Below, piece by piece: positions 26,203 through 34,553 of a stretch of DNA of 64,000 nt. Source of the stretch: Rubellimicrobium arenae (lineage in GTDB: Bacteria; Pseudomonadota; Alphaproteobacteria; Rhodobacterales; Rhodobacteraceae). The translations under genes and the position numbers were made by a program. The notes beneath the pieces are model-generated. The model searched no databases. It saw only the letters and a list, made by a program, of their open reading frames with translations, and was not told where the DNA came from. The stretch covers positions 1 through 64,000 of the forward strand of contig NZ_JAFMST010000001.1 of the NCBI RefSeq assembly GCF_017916275.1, given 5' to 3'. Each line of letters begins with the position of its first letter. Position 1 is the first letter of the stretch.

Positions 26203-26257
26203 GACGGGGTTCAAGAAAGGGACGAATCAGGCGGTGCAGCCGCCAGCGCCGAACCCG

Positions 26258-27373
26258 CTAGGCCGCCTTCCGGTGGAGGAGGGCCTGCGCCATGGCATCC
26301 GCCGCCGAGATCGCATGCGCTATCTTCATGGCGGACAAGGGGCGCGGGACGGAGTGGATCACGCTTGTCGGAACCATGGCCGCGTTGCCGACGCTCAGGA
26401 GGTCGTCGTCGGAGATGTTCTCCAGTCCGAGGTCCGACAGCCGGACCGGAAGCCCGATGTCGGCGCAGAAGCGGATCGTGTCCTCGATCTCCTCGAGCGG
26501 ACGGTTCTCGAGCACAAGCAGGCAGATGATGCCGAAGGCCACCTTCTCGCCGTGGAAGAACCCGTGGGTCGGTTCGAGGACCGTGAGCGCGTCATGGATG
26601 CCGTGGGCGCCGGACACCCCGCAGTTCTCGAACCCGAGGCCCGACAGCAGCGTATTGGCTTCGATGATGTTCTCGACCGCCTCGGTCAGGCGGCCTGCCT
26701 TTGCGGCGATATAGGCCGCCCGGCCGTCCCGCATGAGCGTCGCATGGCAGGCGCGGGCGATCTCGGCCCCGGCGATGGTCGGCGCATAGCCATCGCCGAT
26801 GTAGTTGCGGGACCGGCTTTCCAGATTCGATCGCGCCTCGAACCACGTCGACAGCGCGTCGCCCATCCCGGCGGCCAGGAACCGGACAGGTGCCTGCACG
26901 ATGACCTGGCTGTCCACCAGGACCACGTCGGGATTGCGCCCGCAGCGCTCGACCCGATCATAGACGCCGTGTTCCGTGTAGATCACGCCGATGGCGCTGG
27001 TGGGGCTGTCGGTCGAGGCGATGGTCGGGACCGTCATGATCCGGGCCCCAAGATTGCGGGCCGTGATCTTGGCGGTGTCGAGCGTCTTTCCCCCGCCCAC
27101 TCCGATGACCACGCCGACGGCGGCCTCCCGTCCGACGTTGACGCACCGTTCGACCTCCGCGTCGGTGCTCTCGCCCGCGAAGCGGAGCGCTGTCGAGGTC
27201 ACGCCCGCCGCCGCGAGCGAAGCCCCGAGCATCGCGCCGTACTTGGCCTCGACGAACCCGTCCATCAGCAGAAGGGCCTTGTCCGAGAGGGAGGCGGCAT
27301 AGCGCCCCAGGTCGCCCAGCACACCTGGGCCTTGCACGTAGCGGAGAGGGCCGCCGTAGCCTCTTTGATCCAT
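26258..27373 (-). CDS. glycerol dehydrogenase-like iron/zinc alcohol dehydrogenase
   Basis: 371-residue protein of the GldA branch. VVIGVGGGKTLDTAKITAR is the NAD-binding motif, TIASTDSPTSAIGVIYTEHG the typical GldA core, and GMGDALSTWFEARS and GAHGIHDALTVLEPTHGFFH supply metal ligands. AAGGAGG precedes the ATG. It is last of a five-gene minus-strand operon with a GntR regulator, UxaA-type dehydratase, GMC oxidoreductase and SDR. It probably oxidises or reduces a polyol or small hydroxyaldehyde made in the sugar pathway. Glycerol itself is possible but less suggested by context. Confidence 0.88.
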   Translation of the reverse strand: MDQRGYGGPLRYVQGPGVLGDLGRYAASLSDKALLLMDGFVEAKYGAMLGASLAAAGVTSTALRFAGESTDAEVERCVNVGREAAVGVVIGVGGGKTLDTAKITARNLGARIMTVPTIASTDSPTSAIGVIYTEHGVYDRVERCGRNPDVVLVDSQVIVQAPVRFLAAGMGDALSTWFEARSNLESRSRNYIGDGYAPTIAGAEIARACHATLMRDGRAAYIAAKAGRLTEAVENIIEANTLLSGLGFENCGVSGAHGIHDALTVLEPTHGFFHGEKVAFGIICLLVLENRPLEEIEDTIRFCADIGLPVRLSDLGLENISDDDLLSVGNAAMVPTSVIHSVPRPLSAMKIAHAISAADAMAQALLHRKAA

Positions 27374-27384
27374 TCGTTCCTCCT

Positions 27385-28191
27385 TCAGCGCAGCGTGAGG
27401 CCGCCGTCGATCGTCACGACCTCACCCGTGGTGAAGCTGGCGGAGTCCGAGCACAGCCAGACCGCGGCGCCCACGAGCTCCTCCACCTCTCCGATCCGGT
27501 TCTGGACCGCGCCCTTGGCCCAATGGTCGCGGACCACGTCGGGATGCTCGCGCAGCACCTCGTCGGTCAGCTCGGTCCGGATGTAGCCGGGCGCGATGGC
27601 GTTGACCCGGACGTTGTGCTCGGCCCACTCGGTGGCGAGGCATTTCGTCAGCATGTGCACGCCGGCCTTGGAAACGTTGTAGGCGGCGTGCCGGAAGGGC
27701 CAGTTCACGATCCGGCCCGACATGGAGCCCACCGACAGGATCACGCCTCCGCCTTGCCGGATCATGACCTGGCCTGCCGCCCGCGAAGCCAGGAAGACCC
27801 CGTCGAGGTTGACCGACATCGTGCGGCGCCACGCCTCGAAGCTGCAATCCTCGGCTGCGGCAGGGAGCACGATCCCGGCATTGTTGATCAGGATGTCGAG
27901 GCCGCCCCATTCGGAGACGACCTCGTCCACCATGCGCTGCACCTGGGCCTCGTCCGAGATGTCGGCCTGCACCACCATGGCCTGGCGACCTGCCGCGCGG
28001 ATCTCGGAGGCGACCGCCTCGGCCCGGTCGACCGAGCTCTGGACCACGATCGCGACGTTGGCCCCATAGGCCGCCAGACCTTCGGCCAAGGCCTTGCCGA
28101 TCCCACGCGAGCCGCCGGTGACGATGGCTCGCTTTCCGGCCAGGTTGAACAGCCCGCGGTAGCTGTCGATGCTTCCCATCATCTTCTTCAT
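27385..28191 (-). CDS. SDR family oxidoreductase, candidate 2-keto-3-deoxy-sugar-acid dehydrogenase
   Basis: 268-residue classical SDR. AIVTGGSRGIGKALAEGL is the nucleotide-binding motif, LINNAGIV follows, then SVGSMSG with catalytic Ser, YNVSKAG with Tyr and Lys, and the ends VNAIAPGYIRTEL and VVTIDGGLTLR. It lies between the GMC oxidoreductase and GldA-like genes, 11 bases from the latter. In the oxidative L-fucose pathway an SDR converts 2-keto-3-deoxy-L-fuconate to the 2,4-diketo acid; this is the best candidate for that step here, by context only. Confidence 0.88.
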   Translation of the reverse strand: MKKMMGSIDSYRGLFNLAGKRAIVTGGSRGIGKALAEGLAAYGANVAIVVQSSVDRAEAVASEIRAAGRQAMVVQADISDEAQVQRMVDEVVSEWGGLDILINNAGIVLPAAAEDCSFEAWRRTMSVNLDGVFLASRAAGQVMIRQGGGVILSVGSMSGRIVNWPFRHAAYNVSKAGVHMLTKCLATEWAEHNVRVNAIAPGYIRTELTDEVLREHPDVVRDHWAKGAVQNRIGEVEELVGAAVWLCSDSASFTTGEVVTIDGGLTLR

Positions 28192-28198
28192 GGTGACC

Positions 28199-29740
28199 TC
28201 AGGCTGCGACTCGGCTGACTTTGAGAACGTCCCGAACCAGATGCTCGGAGGTACGGACCGCTTGGGCGACGATGGTCAGGGACGGGTTGAAGGCGGTGGA
28301 GGAGGGCAGGAACGAGGCGTCCACGACGTAAAGGTTGTCCAGGTCCCAAGCCTTGCAGAACGGGTCGAGCACCGAGGTGGCCGGGTCCTTGCCAAAGCGG
28401 GCCGTCCCGCACTGGTGCATGGACACCTTGATGTCCATCTTCTGCGTGATGATGAGAGGGTAGCCCAGCGATTTCATGATCTTGCCCCAATGCGCCACGA
28501 GTTCGTTGTGCGCCTTGAGGTTGTTGGCCGTGTAGGACAGACGGATCTTGCCGTCCGGGTCGACGGTGACGCGGTTCTCGGGGTCGGGCAGATCCTCGGA
28601 CATGATCCACCAGTCAACGCTGCGGTCCGCGAAGGTGCCCATGAGCCATTCGGGCGCCCATTTGACGTTGGCCGTCAGCATCCCGGCCTGGAGCTTGCCC
28701 AGGCCCTGCACATTGCCCATGGGATAGGGGCGGACGTCGTTGGCCAGGTAGAAGTCGTTGATGCACAGCGACTTCTGGAACGTGACCCGGTTCTTTTGCA
28801 GCGGGTTGATGGCCATCATGGCCGTGTTGTTGTGGGCCATGTAGTTGCGGCCCAGCTGGTCCGAGGAGTTGTTGCCAAGGCCTCTCGGGTGCTTGTCGTT
28901 GGCCGACCGCAGCAGCAGGGCCGCCGAGTTGATGGCGCCGGCCGCGGAGATGAAGAGCTCCCCCTTGATGACGCGGGTGCGGCCGCCCTGCTCGACTTCG
29001 GCCCCGGTCACGCGGCGGCCCGAGGAGTCGGTCAGCAGGCGCAGCACCTTGGTCTCGAGGATGAGGTCCACGTTGCCGGTCGCGATGGCGGGGTCCACGA
29101 GCCGGACCTCGGCGTCGTTCTTGGCCCCCAGCTTGCAGGCGAAGCCGTCGCAGGTGCGGCAGCGGATGCAGGCCCCGCCTTCGTGCCGGTCGATGGCGAT
29201 GGGAAGGGGGAAGGGATGCAGGCCCTTCGCGCGCAGCTTGCGATCCAGGGCCTCGACCTCGGGCTCATGCCCGATGGTCGGGTAGGGCATCGGACCGGAC
29301 CGGGGCGGCTCGCAGGGGTCGAGCCCGGCGGTGCCATGGGTGCCCATCAGTCGCTCGGCCACGTCGTAATAGGGGGCGAAGTCCTTGTAGCTGACCGGCC
29401 AGGCCGGGGCGATGCCGCCTTCGTGCTGGAGGTCCTCGAAATCCTCGACGCGGAAGCGCACCGTCGCTGCGCCGAAGAACTTGGAGTTGCCGCCGACGTA
29501 GTAGTAGGTCGAAGGGTTGAACTCCTTGCCGTCGCGGTCGCGCCAGGTTTCCTTGGTCGCATAGCGCTTCTCGTGGAAGACCGCCTTGACCGACCAGTTG
29601 TCGGCCTCGCGCGGGAGGCGCGTGCCGCGTTCGATCATCAGCACCCGCGCGCCCGCCGAAGCGAGCTGGTTCGCCATCGCTCCGCCGCCGACCCCAGCGC
29701 CGACGATCACCACGTCATAATGGTCGCGCATTTCCATCAT
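28199..29740 (-). CDS. GMC family FAD-dependent oxidoreductase
   Basis: 513 residues. The N-terminal FAD-binding motif is YDVVIVGAGVGGGAMANQLA, with IERG at the end of the second strand. The C-terminal GMC signature region reads DASFLPSSTAFNPSLTIVAQ. No signal peptide. Two Cys-rich short stretches (CIRCRTCDGFACKLG) occur near residue 200, unusual for choline-dehydrogenase-like members and closer to FAD-linked sugar/gluconate dehydrogenase types. AAGGAA precedes the ATG. It is third in the gntR-uxaA operon. It may oxidise a sugar, sugar acid or polyol; electron acceptor and substrate are unknown. Confidence 0.85.
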   Translation of the reverse strand: MMEMRDHYDVVIVGAGVGGGAMANQLASAGARVLMIERGTRLPREADNWSVKAVFHEKRYATKETWRDRDGKEFNPSTYYYVGGNSKFFGAATVRFRVEDFEDLQHEGGIAPAWPVSYKDFAPYYDVAERLMGTHGTAGLDPCEPPRSGPMPYPTIGHEPEVEALDRKLRAKGLHPFPLPIAIDRHEGGACIRCRTCDGFACKLGAKNDAEVRLVDPAIATGNVDLILETKVLRLLTDSSGRRVTGAEVEQGGRTRVIKGELFISAAGAINSAALLLRSANDKHPRGLGNNSSDQLGRNYMAHNNTAMMAINPLQKNRVTFQKSLCINDFYLANDVRPYPMGNVQGLGKLQAGMLTANVKWAPEWLMGTFADRSVDWWIMSEDLPDPENRVTVDPDGKIRLSYTANNLKAHNELVAHWGKIMKSLGYPLIITQKMDIKVSMHQCGTARFGKDPATSVLDPFCKAWDLDNLYVVDASFLPSSTAFNPSLTIVAQAVRTSEHLVRDVLKVSRVAA

Positions 29741-29785
29741 CGTCCTGTTCCTTCCCCCCTTGCCGCCCGTCCGGGTCGGCCGCGC

Positions 29786-31336
29786 TCACATCACCGCGTC
29801 GATCTGCCAGGGCACGAATTCGTTGTCCCCGTAGCCCAGGGCCTCGCTCGTGGTCGGCTGGCCCGAGGCGGTTTCCAGCATGAGCTGGAAGATGCGCTCG
29901 CCGACCTGCTCCACGGTCTCGTCGCCGGTGACGATGGTGCCGCAGTTGATGTCCATGTCCTCGGCCATCCGCTCGTACATCGGCGTATTGGTCGCGAGCT
30001 TCAGCGACGGCGCCGGCTTGAACCCCGATACCGAACCCCGACCGGTCGTGAAGCAGATCAGGTTGCAGCCCCCGGCCACTTGGCCGGTCACCGCCACGGG
30101 ATCGTAGCCGGGCGTGTCCATGAAGACGAAGCCATGCTCGTCGATCCGTTCGGCATATTCATATACGGCGTTGAGCCGCGTCGAGCCACCCTTGGCCACG
30201 GCGCCCAGCGACTTCTCGAGGATGGTGGTCAGGCCACCCGCCTTGTTGCCGTGGCTCGGGTTGTTGTCCATCTCCGCCCCAGACCGCGCGGCGTGGTCCC
30301 TCCACCAGTCGATCCGGTCGAGCAGCTTGCGCGCCACCTCGGGGCTCCGGGCGCGGCGGGTAAGCAGGTGCTCGGCGCCATAGATTTCGGGGGTCTCGGC
30401 CAGCACGGCCGTCCCGCCGTGCCGCACAAGCAGGTCGGCGGCATGGCCCAGTGCCGGATTGGCCGAGATCCCCGAATATCCGTCCGAGCCTCCGCATTCG
30501 AGCGCGAGCGTCAGATGGGCGGCAGACTGGGGGCTGCGCTGTGCGGCGTTCACGGCTGGCAGCATCTCCGTCAGGGCTGCGACGCCCTGCTCGATGGTCC
30601 GGCGCGTGCCGCCGACGCCCTGGATCGTCATGGTCCGAAGGCGGTCGCTTTCCGCCAGGCCTTGCCGGCGCAGGATCTCGGGGATCTGGTTCGTCTCGCA
30701 GCCGAGCCCGACCATCAGGACGCCGCCCACGTTGGGATGGGTCGCATATCCGGCGATGGTGCGCGTGAGGAGGGCATAGCCTTCGCCCCGGGTGTTGAAG
30801 GCGCAGCCGCCGCCGTAGGACAGGGCGATCACGCCATCCACGTTCGGCCAGTCCGCCAGACGCCCCGGTTGCGCAAAGTGCGCGGCGATGGACCGTACCA
30901 CCGTGGCCGAGCAGTTCACCGACGAGATCACGGCGATGTAGTTCCGCGTTCCAACGCGGCCGTCCGGCCGGGCATAGCCCATGAAGCTCGCGCGGTGCGC
31001 CTCGGGCACGAGATCGGGCTCGGCGGCATCGACGCAGAACTCATGCGCGAGGGCCAGCTCGCTCACGGCCAGGTTTTCGGTGTGGACCAGCGCCCCTGCC
31101 GCGATCGGCCGCGTGGCGCGCCCGATGATCTGGCCATACTTCAGCACCGGCTCGCCCACCGCGATGGGGTGAAGGGCGACCTTGTGGCCGCGTCCGATCC
31201 GCTCCACCGCCGTCAGGCCACCCGCATCGAGGAGCATCCCGGGTTCGACCGTCGTCCGAGCCACGGCGACCGAGTCGCGTGGGTTGAGGTGGATCAGGCC
31301 GGCGGCGCGCTCCACGATCCCTGCCAGGTCCGACAT
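29786..31336 (-). CDS. UxaA-family altronate/galactarate-type dehydratase, candidate fuconate/arabinonate dehydratase
   Basis: 516 residues, near E. coli UxaA (495). The N-terminal ~90 residues form the SAF-like domain (DSVAVARTTVEPGMLL). The C-terminal GD-AH part has GYARPDGRVGTRNYIAVISS, CSATVVRSIAAHFAQ, GLGCETNQIPEIL and ECGGSDGYSGISANPALG. These enzymes remove water from aldonic acids to give 2-keto-3-deoxy acids. The start follows the GntR stop by one base, so translation is coupled. Campylobacter fucose loci use a UxaA-type enzyme at the fuconate step. No enolase-type fuconate dehydratase is visible here, so this is the likely dehydratase of the pathway. Confidence 0.88.
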   Translation of the reverse strand: MSDLAGIVERAAGLIHLNPRDSVAVARTTVEPGMLLDAGGLTAVERIGRGHKVALHPIAVGEPVLKYGQIIGRATRPIAAGALVHTENLAVSELALAHEFCVDAAEPDLVPEAHRASFMGYARPDGRVGTRNYIAVISSVNCSATVVRSIAAHFAQPGRLADWPNVDGVIALSYGGGCAFNTRGEGYALLTRTIAGYATHPNVGGVLMVGLGCETNQIPEILRRQGLAESDRLRTMTIQGVGGTRRTIEQGVAALTEMLPAVNAAQRSPQSAAHLTLALECGGSDGYSGISANPALGHAADLLVRHGGTAVLAETPEIYGAEHLLTRRARSPEVARKLLDRIDWWRDHAARSGAEMDNNPSHGNKAGGLTTILEKSLGAVAKGGSTRLNAVYEYAERIDEHGFVFMDTPGYDPVAVTGQVAGGCNLICFTTGRGSVSGFKPAPSLKLATNTPMYERMAEDMDINCGTIVTGDETVEQVGERIFQLMLETASGQPTTSEALGYGDNEFVPWQIDAVM

Positions 31337-31337
31337 A

Positions 31338-32015
31338 CTAGGCGTCCTTGTCCTTGAAGAGGTTGACCTTGTCCTCGTACATCCCGGCCATGACGGCGAA
31401 GGAGCTGTCGAGGTGGATCCGCATGGCCAGCTCGGCCTGATCGGCGTTGCGCCGTTCGAGGGCGGCGACGATGGCGGCGTGCTGCTCGGTCACGTCGGCC
31501 AAGTGGCCCGGAACCGGGGCAGAGAGCTGGCGCATGCGGTCGAGGTGGACCTTCGCCAGGCTGATGAACTTCCAGATCCGGGGGAAGCCGCTGGCCTGGG
31601 CCACGCCGAAGTGGAGAATGTCGTCCTCCTCAAGGTAATCGCTCAGGCGATCCTCCTCGAGGATGCGGCGCATCCGCTGGATGGTGGCCTTGAGGTGGGC
31701 GACCTGCCCGTCGTCGATGCGCTGCACGGCACGGCGCACGCTCTCGATCTCGAGGGCGCGGCGGATGACGAAGCCTTCCTCGGCGACCTTGAAGGAGATC
31801 CGGCTCACATAGGTGCCGGAGTGCGGAAAGATGTTGATGAGGTCTTCGTCGGCCAAGCGCTGGATGGCCTCGCGGACGGGCGTGCGGGAGACTCCGAATT
31901 CTGCGGAGATGTCCTTCTCGGAGATGGCCGCGCCGGGCTCAACCTCGAGTCGCACGATCGCACGACGCAGAAACTCGTATATCTGATCCGCCTTGGGGAC
32001 CGCCCGTTCCTTCAT
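31338..32015 (-). CDS. GntR family regulator, FCD (FadR) subfamily
   Basis: 225 residues. The N-terminal winged helix includes ADQIYEFLRRAIVRLEVEPG and FGVSRTPVREAIQRLADEDL. The C-terminal FCD ligand domain has the His/Asp-bearing region DDILHFGVAQASGFP and LADVTEQHAAIVAALERR. Start set at 32015 because GAGGAGGAG lies just before it; ATG 32039 has none. First gene of the minus-strand operon and divergent from the iron ADH/ABC operon. Two copies of a palindromic AT-rich site upstream are its probable operators. Sugar acid or keto acid intermediates are the usual effectors of this group. Confidence 0.92.
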   Translation of the reverse strand: MKERAVPKADQIYEFLRRAIVRLEVEPGAAISEKDISAEFGVSRTPVREAIQRLADEDLINIFPHSGTYVSRISFKVAEEGFVIRRALEIESVRRAVQRIDDGQVAHLKATIQRMRRILEEDRLSDYLEEDDILHFGVAQASGFPRIWKFISLAKVHLDRMRQLSAPVPGHLADVTEQHAAIVAALERRNADQAELAMRIHLDSSFAVMAGMYEDKVNLFKDKDA

Positions 32016-32054
32016 GATCTCCTCCTCGAACCTGAGCAAGATGCTGCCTCTAGG

Positions 32055-32069
32055 CTGATATATGAGTTA
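32055..32069. promoter_or_regulatory. predicted GntR operator, gntR-proximal copy
   Basis: CTGATATATGAGTTA is the exact reverse complement of the 15 bases at 32110-32124. The core CT-N-ATATAT-N-AG is itself palindromic. Such an AT-rich exact repeat stands out in this DNA. It covers the candidate -10 (32060-32065) of the leftward promoter. Confidence 0.75.
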
Positions 32070-32088
32070 TGAGAAAGGGCATTGACAG
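32060..32088 (-). promoter_or_regulatory. candidate leftward promoter for gntR-uxaA operon
   Basis: On the minus strand CTGTCA (32083-32088), 17 bases, then TCATAT (32060-32065). The match to consensus is moderate. Its -35 overlaps the rightward -35 and its -10 lies inside the proximal operator. Confidence 0.4.
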
Positions 32089-32110
32089 CAGCTTTCATCA
32101 TGGCATTACT
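32082..32110 (+). promoter_or_regulatory. candidate rightward promoter for iron ADH/ABC operon
   Basis: Perfect TTGACA at 32082-32087, 17 bases, then ATTACT at 32105-32110 (weak -10). The distal operator begins at the last base of the -10, so repressor binding would cover the transcription start. Confidence 0.5.
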
Positions 32111-32124
32111 AACTCATATATCAG
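32110..32124. promoter_or_regulatory. predicted GntR operator, ADH-proximal copy
   Basis: TAACTCATATATCAG, exact reverse complement of the site at 32055-32069. The centres are 55 bases apart, about five helical turns, which would place both on one face of the DNA and could allow looping. Confidence 0.75.
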
Positions 32125-32260
32125 TTGGGGGCGCAAGCGGAAAGTTCAGCGCTCCTGCAAGGTGCCCTCGGACCAAGGGGTCGCGCTCCTGCGCTCGTTG
32201 GTCGGGGATGGGAGGACAGATGGAATTGTTGCATCGGCTCTGCGGCCGGAATGATCTGAC

Positions 32261-33370
32261 ATGAGCACGATCGCCTACCTGACCCGTGTGGAGTTCGGTG
32301 AGGGCATGATCGCGCGCCTGCCGGAGTTTCTCGCGCAACTGGGCGTCCGGCGGCCCCTGATCGCGACCGATGCGGGAATCGTCGCGACCGGGATCGCAGG
32401 GCGGGTGATGTCCCTCGTGCCCGACGCGGTGATCTTTGATGGCACGCCGGCGAACCCGACCGAGGATGCTGTCCTGGCGGCCCATGCCCTTTACGTGGCC
32501 TCGAACTGCGACGGGATCGTCGGGCTTGGGGGCGGGTCGTCCGTGGATCTGGCCAAGGCAGCCCGGCTGCTGACGGGGCACGAGGGGCCGTTGTCGCAGT
32601 ATGCGCTTGTGAACGGCGGGCTTGCGCGGATCCATGGCCGGATCTGCCCCATGGTCGCCATTCCCACCACCTCCGGCACGGGCGCCGAGGTGGGACGGGC
32701 TGCCGTCATCAACACCGCCGATGGGCGCAAGCTGGGCATCATCTCGCCCCATATGCTGCCCAGCCTCGCCTTGTGCGATCCCGAGTTGACCTATGGTCTG
32801 CCCCGCGGATTGACGGCAGCCACGGGGATGGACGCCCTATCCCATTGCGTCGAAACCTACATCGCCCCCGGCTTCAATCCACCGGCCGAAGCCATCGCCC
32901 TCGATGGGCTGGTCCGCGGCCTGCGCGCCCTGGAGCGTGCGATGGCGGATGGACGCGACGCCGAGGCCCGGCGCGACATGATGGTCTGCGCGCTGGAAGG
33001 GGCCATGGCCTTTCAGAAAGGGCTGGGCGCCGTCCATGCGCTGACCCACCCGCTGGGCGCGATCCGCGAGCTGAACCTGCATCACGGCACGCTGAACGCC
33101 GTTCTCATGCCCGCAGTGCTGCGCTTCAACCGTCCCGCCATCGGGGACAAGTGGGACCGGCTGGCCGAGATGTTCGGCGGGGCTCCGGACCAGGCGGTGG
33201 ACGCTCTCAACCGGCGGATCGGCATGCCGTCCGGCCTTGCCGCCATGGGCGTGACCGAAGCGATGATGGAGGACGTCGCCCGGGCCGCGCTGAAGGACCA
33301 CTGCCACGCCACGAACCCGCGGACGGCGACCGAGGCCGATTACCTGCACATCCTGCGCGACGCCGCCTGA
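32261..33370 (+). CDS. iron-containing alcohol dehydrogenase, candidate lactaldehyde/sugar-aldehyde reductase
   Basis: 369 residues of the group III ADH fold. GIVGLGGGSSVDLAKAARLL binds NAD(P), PTTSGTGAEVGRAAVI is the family signature, and MDALSHCVETY, GAVHALTHPLGA and NLHHGTLNAVLMP carry metal-binding histidines. First gene of the rightward operon. In L-fucose catabolism an enzyme of this family (FucO) reduces L-lactaldehyde; with D-arabinose the equivalent C2 product would be glycolaldehyde. That role is inferred from the operon. Confidence 0.88.
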   Translation: MSTIAYLTRVEFGEGMIARLPEFLAQLGVRRPLIATDAGIVATGIAGRVMSLVPDAVIFDGTPANPTEDAVLAAHALYVASNCDGIVGLGGGSSVDLAKAARLLTGHEGPLSQYALVNGGLARIHGRICPMVAIPTTSGTGAEVGRAAVINTADGRKLGIISPHMLPSLALCDPELTYGLPRGLTAATGMDALSHCVETYIAPGFNPPAEAIALDGLVRGLRALERAMADGRDAEARRDMMVCALEGAMAFQKGLGAVHALTHPLGAIRELNLHHGTLNAVLMPAVLRFNRPAIGDKWDRLAEMFGGAPDQAVDALNRRIGMPSGLAAMGVTEAMMEDVARAALKDHCHATNPRTATEADYLHILRDAA

Positions 33371-33429
33371 CCGGGCGCCGCAGCATCTATCCCGCATGAC
33401 GCGGAGCCACGAAGGGGAGGAATGAAACC

Positions 33430-34488
33430 ATGACTGACCGGATCGACGATACGCAGGGAACCGGGGCCAAGCCCCAGCTCGTCTCGCACCACGGGGGCTT
33501 CCAGCTGACCCGCCGTGGGCTGCTCTCGATGGGCGCGGCCGTGACCGTCGCGGCGGCGCTGGGCAAGCCCCGCCTCGCGCAGGCGCAGGACCTGCAGTTC
33601 TGCGCGTCCCTTGGATGGACGGTGTGGGAATCGGGCCGTCACATCGTCAACGGCTACCAGGATGCGGTGAACCGCCTGGGCGGCACGCTGACGATCGCGG
33701 ACGCGAACTACGACATCAAGAAGCAGGCCGACCAGATCGCCGCCTTCGTCGCGTCGAAACCCGCCGCCATCTTCATCACGCCCGCCGATGCCGCTGCCAT
33801 CGCGCCGGCCGTTCAGGCCGCCGTCGCCTCGGGCGTGCCGATCTTCGTGGGCGACAGCTACGTGCCCAACACGACCGTGACCTCGACGGCGATGTCGAAC
33901 AACTTCGGCCTCGGCTCGTACGGCGCCCAGTACATCGCCGACCGCCTGGGCGGGAAGGGGAAGGTGGCCCTCGTGTCCCTTCCGTCGAACGAAAGCTGGG
34001 ACATGCGGACGCTGGGCGCGAAGTCGGTCTTCGTGCGCTACCCCGACATCGAGATCGTGTCCGAGATCGCCTTCGCGCTGGGCGGCTCGACCACGCCGCG
34101 GCAGGTCGTGGACCAGATCCTGACCGCGAACCCGGAGCTGAACGCGATCTGGTGCGCCTGGGACGGAGCGGCCTCGGAAGGCACCCTGGCGATCCGCGCG
34201 GCCAGCCGGGACGTGTTCATCACCGGCATCGACGGCGGGCAGCAGTCCTTCGAGTACATCAAGGCCGGGTCGCCCTTCGCCCTGACGCTCGCCCAGAGCT
34301 TCTACGAGATGGCCTACATGAACGCGTTCTACGCGCATGAAGTCGTGGCCGGGCGCCAGGCGCCCCGCTTCGTGATCACGCCGTCCTATGCGGTCACGCA
34401 GGACAGCCTCACGCCGCTCGACACGATCCCGGACACCTACGACATGCCCGGCGAGGCCGCGAAGCTCGGCTGGAACCGCGTTCTCTAG
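33430..34488 (+). CDS. sugar ABC transporter substrate-binding protein, ribose (RbsB) type, Tat signal
   Basis: 352-residue periplasmic receptor. The leader has a twin-arginine motif (LTRRGLLSMGAAVTVAAAL) and cleavage is likely near AQAQDL. The body has the periplasmic-binding-protein-1 pattern (ANYDIKKQADQIAAFVASKP, GVPIFVGDSYVPN, WCAWDGAASEG). GGGGAGG precedes the ATG. It is followed by an ATPase and two permeases. Expected cargo is the monosaccharide processed by the downstream AKR, mutarotase and lactonase: L-fucose, D-arabinose or a close relative. Confidence 0.9.
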   Translation: MTDRIDDTQGTGAKPQLVSHHGGFQLTRRGLLSMGAAVTVAAALGKPRLAQAQDLQFCASLGWTVWESGRHIVNGYQDAVNRLGGTLTIADANYDIKKQADQIAAFVASKPAAIFITPADAAAIAPAVQAAVASGVPIFVGDSYVPNTTVTSTAMSNNFGLGSYGAQYIADRLGGKGKVALVSLPSNESWDMRTLGAKSVFVRYPDIEIVSEIAFALGGSTTPRQVVDQILTANPELNAIWCAWDGAASEGTLAIRAASRDVFITGIDGGQQSFEYIKAGSPFALTLAQSFYEMAYMNAFYAHEVVAGRQAPRFVITPSYAVTQDSLTPLDTIPDTYDMPGEAAKLGWNRVL

Positions 34489-34497
34489 AGCGTGACC

Positions 34498-34524
34498 GGT
34501 CCGGCGGCCCCATGTCGCCGGACC
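34498..34524 (+). other. intercistronic hairpin after binding-protein gene
   Basis: GGTCCGGCG (34498-34506) pairs perfectly with CGCCGGACC (34516-34524). The 9-base loop contains the ATG at 34512, which makes that ATG an unlikely ATPase start. Confidence 0.65.
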
Positions 34525-34553
34525 CTGCCCAGGCTCAGCGGAGGACCAAGCAG

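Noticed and set aside
28169-31357. Open frame of 1062 codons on the plus strand
   Set aside because: Runs antisense through SDR, GMC and UxaA genes; no recognisable domain, very rich in His, Gly, Arg and Asp.
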